NCBI RefSeq assembly: GCF_900660675.1
Contig: NZ_LR215039.1
Location: 558,001 to 622,000 of the forward strand
Direction of reading: 5' to 3'
Length of the DNA stretch: 64,000 bases
From: Mycoplasmopsis columboralis
Lineage (GTDB): Bacteria > Bacillota_I > Bacilli_A > Mycoplasmatales > Metamycoplasmataceae
Below, one piece after another: positions 56,055-64,000 of the stretch; within the stretch, counting starts at the first letter, position 1; the number at the start of each line of letters is the position of its first letter. A model generated the notes under the pieces. It saw only the letters and a list, made by a program, of their open reading frames with translations, was not told the origin of the DNA and did no database searches. The position numbers and the translations under genes are program-made.

Positions 56055-56186
56055 AAGTTATTCACAATTAAAAAAAACTTAAAAAACACTAAATTTAATG
56101 GTTTTTATTATAAAAAACAATGTTTTTAGTATTTATTCACATATTCACAAAATATATTATTAATATTCTTTAAAGAGAGGGTTTGT
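56055..56186. other. Probable oriC, right part, dnaA-dnaN spacer
   Basis: This 132-bp AT-rich spacer holds DnaA-box-like TTATTCACA at 56058-56066 and 56133-56141 and ATATTCACA at 56141-56149. Clusters on both sides of dnaA match the bipartite origin of many Firmicutes and mollicutes. Confidence 0.75.
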
Positions 56187-57302
56187 ATGAAATTTACAAT
56201 TCAAAAAAATAAAATAGAATCGGTTGTCGAATTTTTAAGTTCTTATATTGATTCGGCTGATTCCTTTATGCCTTTTAGATGCTTGTATTTTAAAATCAAT
56301 TCTGATTATTTAACAATAACAGCGCAATCAGCTACTATATCAGCTAAAAAGCAGCTTAAAGTTGACGAAGATATAATCAGACTTGAAGAGGTTGGGAAAA
56401 CTTTAATAAATGCTTCGATATTAAAAAATATAATTAAAAAATTTAACAATTATGTTACTTTTAAATCAAATGAAAATACAATTGATATTTATGAAGGAAC
56501 AACTAAATTTACTCTAACCAAAATTGATTCGAATCAATATCCACAAATTGATTTTAACGATCAAGAAAATAGAACTGAAGTTGATGCTCATAACTTAGAA
56601 AAAGTAATTAATAATGCTTCAATTGCTGCTAGTGTTTCAAATGATAAACTCAATGCATTAGTTTATAAATGCATCAATGTAAGTAGCGATGGAGACAGCA
56701 ATATTCGTTTTGTATCAACTGATTCTTATAGATTAAGCACTGAAAGTATCAAGGTTTCTAAACCAGTAGAACTAAATTTAACAATCGATGCTAAAAATCT
56801 GAAAAAAATTGTTACAAAAGATGCTGATAAAAAAGTATTTATGTTTTTTAATTCATCTAAATTCGGAATTTCTTACACTGATACCATTGTTCAAACATTA
56901 ACTACAAATTTAAATTATTTAGATGTTTGAAACTTATTTACTTTTGATGTATCTCGAACAATCAAAATTGAACGTCAAGAATTTTTAAAACTTATCAACA
57001 AAGCACTATTTTACTCATCGGAAAAATCAAGAAGACTTCAGTTTACTTTTAGCTCAAACGAAGCTAAAGTAATTTACGAAGTACCTGAAATTGGTATTGG
57101 TGAAGCACAAACTTCAAATTACACCTTAGAAGGTCCGGAACTTGAAATTGATTTGGATTTTCAATACATTAAAGATGCAATTTCGGTATTAGATAATGGT
57201 TTAATTAATATTTACATTAGTAAAAGAGAAGATAGACTATTGCTTATTTCTGAAAATAATCAGTTTAATAAACAATTAGTAACCCCTCTAAGAAGAATAT
57301 AA
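56187..57302 (+). CDS. dnaN: DNA polymerase III sliding clamp
   Basis: A 371-residue beta clamp. MKFTIQKNKIESVVEFLSSY, FVSTDSYRLS (the TDxxRLA motif) and the C-terminal TPLRRI (compare PMRL) match. UGA Trp at 56928-56930. GAGAGG precedes the ATG. The S4 gene follows 8 nt later. Confidence 0.96.
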
Positions 57303-57310
57303 GGAGAAAT

Positions 57311-57523
57311 ATGGTAGTTAAAATAAAAGGTGATTCAATTAAACTAAGTCAATTTCTTAAAAAAATTGACGAAACTCAATCAGGAGGACAGTCTAAATTT
57401 TTTATTAAAAATAATTCAATAAAAATCAACGGTGAAGCTCCTCAAGGAAGAAGTTCGAAAATAAAACCTGGAGATATTGTTTGAGTTAATGACACTTTAA
57501 TTAAAGTTGTATCAGAAGAATAA
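57311..57523 (+). CDS. yaaA: S4-domain RNA-binding protein (YaaA type)
   Basis: A 70-residue S4-like protein. KLSQFLKKIDETQSGGQSKFFIKNNSIKINGE and KIKPGDIVWVND follow the YaaA pattern found after dnaN in Bacillus. AAGGAG precedes the ATG. RecF, which follows in Bacillus, is absent here. Confidence 0.88.
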
Positions 57524-57541
57524 TTTTCTTCTGATTTTTTT
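57511..57541 (+). terminator. dnaN operon terminator
   Basis: A 10-bp perfect stem (57511-57520 and 57526-57535) followed by T7. The stop codon of the S4 gene is in the loop. Confidence 0.9.
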
Positions 57542-57592
57542 ATTTATGCAAATTTATATTAAATATATTTAATATAATTAAAATTAATAATT

Positions 57593-59803
57593 ATGAACAA
57601 TCAAATAATTCAAGGAAGCTTTGTAAAAATTTTAAAAGGAGGGAAAGAGTACAATTGAGCTCTTTTGATGTTTAAACCTCAAGATGGTTCAAAAACATTT
57701 GTAGTTTACGCACGAAATAATGTTCCTAATTTGTTTGTTCAATACGAAATTACATTAAGCACAAATTCAAAATCTTACGATAATAAAATATTAAATTCCT
57801 ACATTCCGATAATAGCGTCTAAGGAAATTAATTGGGAAGAGTATTTTGCAAAACACATTCCTTTAATTGGTAAAACAACAGCTAAAAAAATTAATGATTT
57901 ATATGGTAGTGATATTTTTTTACTAATTAAAGAATTAGATGAACATCATGAAGAACTACTAGAAGTTTTAAGTGAAAAGCAAATTAAAAGTTTTGTTGAT
58001 TATTATTCAAAAAACTCACATGTAGTGGATTCTTTAATGGTGAATAATTCCGAAAATGATATTAAGTTTTTTTACGCAAATAATTTACAAAGTTTTTATG
58101 AAAAATTAGTTAGTTTAATAAAAAACAAAGAACCTTTGATTGAGAAATTTGCACTAACATCCCCATATAGCCTCTATTTTGATTATGGATTAGAATTAAA
58201 TGATGTTGACAAATTTGCTCTTGCGTTAGATGTACATTATCAAAATAACAAAAATGAATTTAGTAACGATCGTTTTGAAGCTTATGTGGATTCTCTTTTA
58301 AAAGAAAAAGAAAATAATAATTCAACTTTGATTTTAATAAATGAGGTTGCAAGTGATGTTGCTAAAATTTTAGATTTTCCAAAATCAGACATTATTGAGC
58401 GTTTTAAATTTTTAATTGCTCATCAAAAGTTAAGACTCCGTCAAATTAATTCAACTAACTATTTAACTCGTAATGAAACATTTTTAAAAGAACAATTAAT
58501 TATCAAAACACTCCAAAAAATAAAAGAAAAAAAACCCACAGAACTAACCTTTACTGCTAATGAAGAGTTTGAAAAATTAAGCAATGAGCAAAAAGAAGCA
58601 TTCTATCATTTCTTAAATGAAAATATATCAGTGGTATCTGGAGGTCCTGGTACTGGAAAGAGTCACCTTATTCATTTTATTAATCAAACACTAATTCAAA
58701 ATGGTTATGAAAATTTAAATGATTATTTTATTGTAGCCCCTACTGGTAGAGCGGCTACAAATGTGTCAATAAAAATTAAAGAACAATGTAAAACGATTCA
58801 TAGTATGTTAAAAATCGACCGCAACGAAAGAGATGTTGATGAAGAAACATTACGAGATTTAAAAAACACAAAAATAATTGTTATTGATGAGTTTTCGATG
58901 GTGAATGTCAATATTTTTGCCAAACTTCTTTATGCATGTCCAAATTTAGAGAAATTGGTTTTAATTGGTGATGTTGAGCAATTACCAGCAATAGGTCCAG
59001 GGAATTTATTAGAAGAAATTATTAAATTCAATTTAGCTAAAACTACATTTTTAGAAAAAAACTTTAGAAGTGAATATAAAGAAATTGTTGAACATTTTAA
59101 TGCTATTAAACATAATCAAATTCCAGTATTTAAGAAAAATATTGTTGACTTAATTCAATACGATTCAAATATTTTTACTGATAAAGTAGTAGATTTATTT
59201 GTTGAGCAAACAAAAGACTTTTCACTGGATAATGTTATTTTACTCACACCTTCGTATAAAGGAAATGCAGGAATTATTAATTTAAATAATAAGATTCAAC
59301 AAAAAATAAATCCCAATTCTCAAATTGTTTACACTTTAAAAAAATTCAAAGAAGAAATTAACTTTAAACTAAATGATCGTGTTATTCAGTTAGAAAATAG
59401 AGTGTCTGATGATGTTTATAATGGTGATATTGGATATATAAAAAAAGTTGAAAAAGATAAAGAAAACAAACACAATCTAATTTGTGTAGAATTCAAGCGT
59501 GATAATGCAATAATTGAAATTAAATATACTGAAAATGAATTCAGAGAACAAGTTAATCTTGCTTATGGAATTACAGTTCATAAATTTCAAGGTTCAGAAA
59601 TTGATAGTGTCTTGTTTGTTATTAACCCACAATATCAGTTTATGACAACAAAAAAATTAGTATACACTGCCACATCTAGAGCCATTAAACATCTAACGAT
59701 AACAACAACTAATGATTGTGATTACTTTGATTTATTGATTAAAAATTCAATAACAAAAGAACGAATACTTACTAATTTTGAATATATTTTAAAAGGAGAA
59801 TAA
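57593..59803 (+). CDS. recD2: RecD-like DNA helicase
   Basis: A 736-residue SF1B helicase. The N-terminal region (~1-280) includes a helix-hairpin-helix stretch (HIPLIGKTTAKKINDLYG). Helicase motif I is SGGPGTGKSHL (~347), motif II VIDEFSMVN, motif III IGDVEQLPAIGPG, motif V AYGITVHKFQGSE and motif VI YTATSRA. RecBCD partners are not nearby, so the stand-alone RecD2 type fits. TATAAT lies 14 nt before the ATG. TAATG overlap with pth. Confidence 0.93.
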
Positions 59804-60369
59804 TGAAACTAATTGTTGGTTTAGGAAATCCAGGTAATGAATATAAATACACTAGACACAATGCTGGTTTTTTAGTTATTGATCGTATTTGTGAAAAACT
59901 AAAAGTTTCTTTAAATAAAAGTAAATACAATGGTGAATTTGTCAAAATTGATGATATTATCATTGCTAAACCGCTTACTTATATGAATAATTCCGGAACA
60001 TTTGTTCAACAACTAGCTAATTTTTACCAAGTTAAGTTTGATGATATTTTAGTAATCCATGATGAAAAAGATTTTCCTTTAGGGAAATCTAGTATCAAAA
60101 TAGGAGGAAGTGGCGGAAGTCATAACGGAGTATTAAGTATAATTGAAAAAATCGGATCTACTGATTTTAAAAGAATGAAAATAGGAATTAACACTCCACA
60201 CCAAGGTGCTTTAAAAGATTTTGTTTTAGGTCGTTTTAGTGAAGAAGAATACTATATTTTAGATAATGTTATTGAAGTAGCTTCTGAAGCATGTATTTCA
60301 TACATGCACAATGATATTCATGCGATTATGAATAAATTTAATCAAAAGAAAAATGTGATCAAAAAATAA
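59803..60369 (+). CDS. pth: Peptidyl-tRNA hydrolase
   Basis: A 188-residue enzyme that frees tRNA from dropped peptidyl-tRNA. MKLIVGLGNPGNEYKYTRHNAGF includes the catalytic His. KPLTYMNNSG, VIHDEKDFPLG (conserved Asp) and GSGGSHNGVLSI match further motifs. GGAG precedes the start. It overlaps tilS by 17 nt. Confidence 0.96.
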   Translation: MKLIVGLGNPGNEYKYTRHNAGFLVIDRICEKLKVSLNKSKYNGEFVKIDDIIIAKPLTYMNNSGTFVQQLANFYQVKFDDILVIHDEKDFPLGKSSIKIGGSGGSHNGVLSIIEKIGSTDFKRMKIGINTPHQGALKDFVLGRFSEEEYYILDNVIEVASEACISYMHNDIHAIMNKFNQKKNVIKK

Positions 60370-61237
60370 GAAATATTTACTTGCTATTTCAGGTGGTCCT
60401 GATAGCATGTTTTTACTTAATAAGTACAAAAACAAACGAATAATAGTTGCTTTTGTAAATTATAATCAGAGAAACAATTCTTTTATTGATCAAGAAATTG
60501 TTGAAAGATTTTGTTTAAAACATAACATTTCTCTAAAAAAATTAATCTTAAAAAAAGAAGATTTTAAAGGAGGAAACTTCCAAAACTGGGCTAGAAGTGT
60601 AAGATACGATTTTTTCTTTAAGGCAGCTAAAGAAAACCAAATTCAAACAATAATAACCGCTCATCATAAAGATGATTTCTTAGAAACTTGTTTTATGCAA
60701 GAAAGAAAAAATAAGGTTGTTAATTATTGAGGAATAAAAAAAATAAATACCATTAATGGTTTTACAATATTAAGACCACTACTACATAGGTATTTCAAAA
60801 ATAAAATACTATCTTTTAACAAAAAACACAATATTGATTTTGCACTTGATTACACTAACGAACAGACAAAATATCAAAGAAATTCAATAAGAAAAATTCT
60901 TATTAACAAAACAAAAATTTACAAAGAGATTTTATTTTGAAAATATCAACTAAAAAATATTTTTCTTTATTTAAAAAACAAAAAAGAAGAAAAAGAATTT
61001 TTAAAATGAGAGAAAAGTAAGTTTTCTCAAGATATATTTGAAAATTTACATTTTCAAGAAAATTTGGTTTATAGATTTGTTCATTCTTATTTTGTAGATG
61101 TTAATTTATCAAAAGACAAAATTGCTTCAATTATAAGTTTTATTAAATCTAAAAACAGAACATCTAAATATAAATTAAAAAACAACACTTTTATTGTTAA
61201 AAAAAGAGGTTTTTTAATTTCAGATTATGCCAACTAA
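60353..61237 (+). CDS. tilS: tRNA(Ile)-lysidine synthetase
   Basis: A 294-residue protein whose PP-loop is SGGPDSM near residue 15; TAHHKDDFLET and NWARSVRYDFF are further TilS motifs. It modifies C34 of tRNA-Ile(CAU) to lysidine. The ATG at 60353 has a UGA Trp as codon 2. The C-terminal domain is short relative to the ~430 residues of E. coli, as in other mollicutes. The order pth-tilS-ftsH is conserved. Confidence 0.93.
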
Positions 61238-61262
61238 AAGTGTCAAAAATAATTAAAAAGTT

Positions 61263-61268
61263 TATAAT
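61263..61268 (+). promoter_or_regulatory. ftsH promoter -10 box
   Basis: TATAAT 30 nt before the TTG start; AAGGGGG lies between. Confidence 0.6.
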
Positions 61269-61298
61269 TGATATTAAATACATAAAAAAGGGGGCGTT

Positions 61299-63299
61299 TT
61301 GAAAAATACTAATACAAAGCGTAAGATCATAACAATTGCTTTAATTATCGTTTTATTAGCAATTGCAATTGGTCTAATTGCTTATTACATAGTTTCACTT
61401 ACTTCGGCTGAAGTACCAAAAACTATTACTGATTTAAATAAATATATTCTTGATGCTAAAAAAGATACAAGCGACAATATTTATTTTGAAAGCTTAACAA
61501 CAAATCCGTTTACAAACTCAATAACCGGGGTATTTGTTGAAGAAGGTAAAAAAACATCATTCATTACATATGGTAACTTGAGAGATTTAGAAGCTCTTAA
61601 AGGTTCAGTAAACGCAACATTACCAACAGAAATATTCCAAGTTGGAGAAGTTTTAAAAGGATCTTATTCAAGTGTTGCAACACCAAAACAAAATGTGTTC
61701 GTACAAATTTTAATTTCAATGATTCCATGAGTATTAATACTTATTGTTTCATTCTTTATATTTAGATCTCTTAATCGTTCAATGTCTGGACAATCTAGTG
61801 CATTTGGTGGAGATAAAAGCCCAGCACAACTTATTAAATCAGATAAAAAATTCTCTGACATTGCCGGAAATAAAGAACCAATTGAAGAGATTAAAGAAAT
61901 TGTAGATTATCTAAAAAATCCTAAAAAATACGAAGAAGCCGGTGCCAGAATGCCTCGTGGTATTTTACTCGGAGGTCCTCCAGGAACTGGTAAAACATTA
62001 CTTGCTAAAGCAACCGCAGGTGAAGCTTCAGTTCCATTTTACTTTGTATCAGCATCTAACTTTGTTGAGTTATTTGTTGGTATGGGGGCTAAAAGAGTTC
62101 GTCAAGTTATAGCTGAAGCTCGTAAAAATTCTCCAGCTATTATCTTTATTGATGAGCTTGATGCTATTGGTAGAACAAGAGGAAGTGGTATTGGTGGAGG
62201 ACATGACGAACGTGAACAAACACTTAACCAACTTCTTGTTGAAATGGATGGAATTAAAGAAAATTCAGGATTATTGTTTGTAGCTGCAACTAATAGAACT
62301 GATATTTTAGACCCTGCTTTAACACGTCCTGGACGTTTTGACAGAATTATTACTGTCGGACTTCCTGATGTGAAAGAAAGAGAAGAGATCTTAAAATTAC
62401 ATGCTAAAGGAAAGAGATTTGATTCTTCAATAAACTTTGAAAAATTAGCAAGAAGAACACCTGGATTTAGTGGTGCTCAACTTGAAAATGTTATTAATGA
62501 AGCTGTGTTGCTTTCAGTTAGAGAAAACACAAATGTTATTAGTGTTGAATTAATTGATGAAGCAATTGATAGAGTTATGTCAGGACCAGCTAAAAAATCA
62601 AGAACTATCACTAAAGAAGAATTAACCCTTGTTGCTTACCATGAAGCCGGACATGCAGTTGTTGGTTTAAAAATGCCAGGTGGAAATAAAGTTCAAAAAA
62701 TTACCATCATCCCTCGTGGGAATGCGGGTGGATATAACTTAATGATGCCTGAAAACGAAAAATACAATTACACCAAACAAGAATTGCTTGCAAGCATTGC
62801 AAGCTTTATGGGTGGTAGAGTAGCTGAAGAAATTAAATACGGAAGCAAAAATATCACTACAGGAGCTAGTGATGATATTAAAAAAGCTACTTCAATTGCT
62901 CGTAGAATGGTTGTTGAATTTGGTATGTCTGATTTAGGACCTATTAAATATCACGACGAGGAAGGAAATCCTTTCTTAGGAAAAACTTTAGCCAACGGTG
63001 GAGGTATTTCAAACCAAGTTAGTCATGAAATTGATTTAGAGGTAAGAAAAATAATCTTTGAAGCCAAAAATATTGCAACTAAAATTATTAACGAAAATCT
63101 TGAACTTCTTGAATTAATTAAAACATTATTACTTGAACAAGAAACTATTATTGCTGAGGAAATAGAATACATTGCTAAAAACCTTGCTTTACCTCCTAAA
63201 AAAAGCGAACAAGAAAAAAGCAATCAAAATAATATTGAATTAGATGATTTAATAGAACTAGTTGGTAATGAGGAAAATAAAGAAGCATCAAACAAATAA
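61299..63299 (+). CDS. ftsH: ATP-dependent zinc metalloprotease FtsH
   Basis: A 666-residue membrane AAA+ protease. TTG is the start, with AAGGGGG 5-6 nt upstream. The first helix (residues ~9-33) and the second (~143-160, with UGA Trp at 61728-61730) flank an outer domain. Walker A GGPPGTGKT (~225), Walker B IIFIDELDAIG, the arginine-finger region RPGRFDR and the zinc site HEAGH (~449) are intact. The C-terminus is acidic (DDLIELVGNEENKE). It degrades misfolded membrane proteins. Confidence 0.97.
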
Positions 63300-63312
63300 A
63301 AATAATAATGAG

Positions 63313-63339
63313 CACAGCACCATATAGGTGCTGTGTTTT
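63313..63339 (+). terminator. ftsH terminator
   Basis: A 9-bp perfect stem CACAGCACC / GGTGCTGTG with loop ATATA and T4. Confidence 0.9.
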
Positions 63340-63420
63340 ACTAAAATCTAAAAAGAAGAGAATTGTACTAAATTTATTTAAAAATCTATATTTATTGCAA
63401 AAAGAGACATTAATAAGTTT

Positions 63421-63426
63421 TATAAT
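63421..63426 (+). promoter_or_regulatory. Surface protein promoter
   Basis: TATAAT with a possible TTGCAA -35 (63395-63400) 20 nt upstream. The ATG follows 36 nt later with AGAGGT. Confidence 0.5.
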
Positions 63427-63462
63427 TAAATATACCAATTAAGTTAGTAGTAAGAGGTTAAA

Positions 63463-64000
63463 ATGAAAAAAACAATCAAAAGTAAAACAATTAAAAATAT
63501 ATTAATTTCAAATTTTATGCTTTCAGCACCACTTGCAAGTGTTGTTTCTTTATCTGCAAACAATAATTCATTAAATGATATTAATGCATCATCTACCACT
63601 GATGAAGAACCCTCAATTGAGAATATTCTTACAAGTACAGATTTAGCTCAAAGAAAAACTCAAGCTAAAGACGCAATTTCTACATATGAGTATTTAAATA
63701 AAGCTCTTAGAGATAAATTTAAAGAGCAAGTAGACTCAGCTACTACAAATGATGAAGTAGACACCCTTTTAAGAAATGCTTTAAAATTTAATAATTTAAT
63801 ACAACAAACCACTGTAGTATTTGATAAATACGATGAAATTTCAAAAAATGATGTTTATACAAGAGCGGCAAGTTCTGAAAGAACAGCTTTTAGAAATGCA
63901 TACAATAGCTTAAAAACATTATTAGAAAATGTTGAAGATTCAGAATTCCCAAATAAAAATCACTCTCAATTAAAAATTTCTTCAACAAACTCAGTACCTA
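63463..64000 (+). CDS. Surface protein with GA/FIVAR-like modules, 3' end outside window
   Basis: The first 179 codons are present. A basic start (MKKTIKSKTIKNIL) and a hydrophobic stretch ending SAPLASVVSLSA form a signal peptide or anchor. Residues ~65-108 (AQRKTQAKDAISTYEYLNKA... TTNDEVDTLLRNALKFNN) look like a GA (albumin-binding) three-helix module, and the next ~50 residues (VVFDKYDEISKNDVYTRAAS... NAYNSLKTLLEN) like a FIVAR module. Binding partners are unknown. It has its own promoter after the ftsH terminator. Confidence 0.75.
   Translation, partial: MKKTIKSKTIKNILISNFMLSAPLASVVSLSANNNSLNDINASSTTDEEPSIENILTSTDLAQRKTQAKDAISTYEYLNKALRDKFKEQVDSATTNDEVDTLLRNALKFNNLIQQTTVVFDKYDEISKNDVYTRAASSERTAFRNAYNSLKTLLENVEDSEFPNKNHSQLKISSTNSVP

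Overview
The window is a low-GC chromosomal segment of a mycoplasma (Mollicutes) that reads UGA as tryptophan. Nearly every conserved gene holds in-frame UGA at positions where the family has Trp. The clearest case is the thioredoxin active site WCGAC, whose W is UGA. Read with the standard code the genes look shattered; read with UGA=Trp almost all are intact. Membrane-anchored surface proteins, lipoproteins with Cys lipoboxes, an orphan 5S rRNA, an ECF transporter, a Cypl/p37-type thiamine transporter and an IS1630-like IS30 element fit the hominis/synoviae/bovis side of Mycoplasma (Mycoplasmopsis or Metamycoplasma). I cannot name the species.

Layout. 1-3.1 kb (-): def, two membrane proteins and a DJ-1 family protein in one tight operon. 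3.1-5.6 kb (-): an 805-residue coiled-coil surface protein behind a run of 18 A. 5.7-12.7 kb (-): asp23-like, fakA, plsX, rnc, smc and a free-methionine-sulfoxide reductase, an operon for fatty-acid incorporation, RNA processing and chromosome organisation. 12.8-16.6 kb (+): lysS, a HAD phosphatase, a small unknown gene, 5S rRNA and trxA, with one minus-strand membrane protein between. 16.6-18.5 kb (-): a tandem-fused kinase-like protein and an unknown. 18.5-21.9 kb (+): rnhB and ecfA1-ecfA2-ecfT. 21.9-24.9 kb (-): trmB, a membrane protein and nox. 25-31.2 kb (+): a choline-kinase-like gene, cdsA and polC. 31.2-36.7 kb (-): two membrane proteins, then the TPP-riboswitch-controlled thiamine ABC operon. 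36.7-38.5 kb (+): a membrane-anchored glycosyltransferase candidate. 38.5-42.9 kb (-): twin membrane proteins and rpsL-rpsG-fusA. 43-49.8 kb (+): a PTS permease and a five-gene ABC/lipoprotein module. 49.8-51.1 kb: an IS30-family element sitting inside a terminator. 51.1-54.4 kb (-): aldehyde dehydrogenase and an ABC exporter. 54.4-63.3 kb (+): the oriC region with dnaA, dnaN, an S4 protein, recD2, pth, tilS and ftsH. 63.5 kb to the end (+): the start of another repeat-type surface protein.

How it works together. Lipid supply runs through FakA/PlsX and CdsA, while the two kinase-like genes may feed choline or a similar head group. Vitamins come in by the ECF module and the thiamine transporter. 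Genes are densely packed: stops and starts overlap by 1 nt (TAATG) or 8 nt, convergent genes share hairpin terminators that often contain the stop codon, and at least eleven promoters place a -10 box only 6-7 nt before the ATG, which predicts leaderless mRNAs. No gene-free stretch exceeds about 300 bases. No tRNA gene and no CRISPR array was seen.
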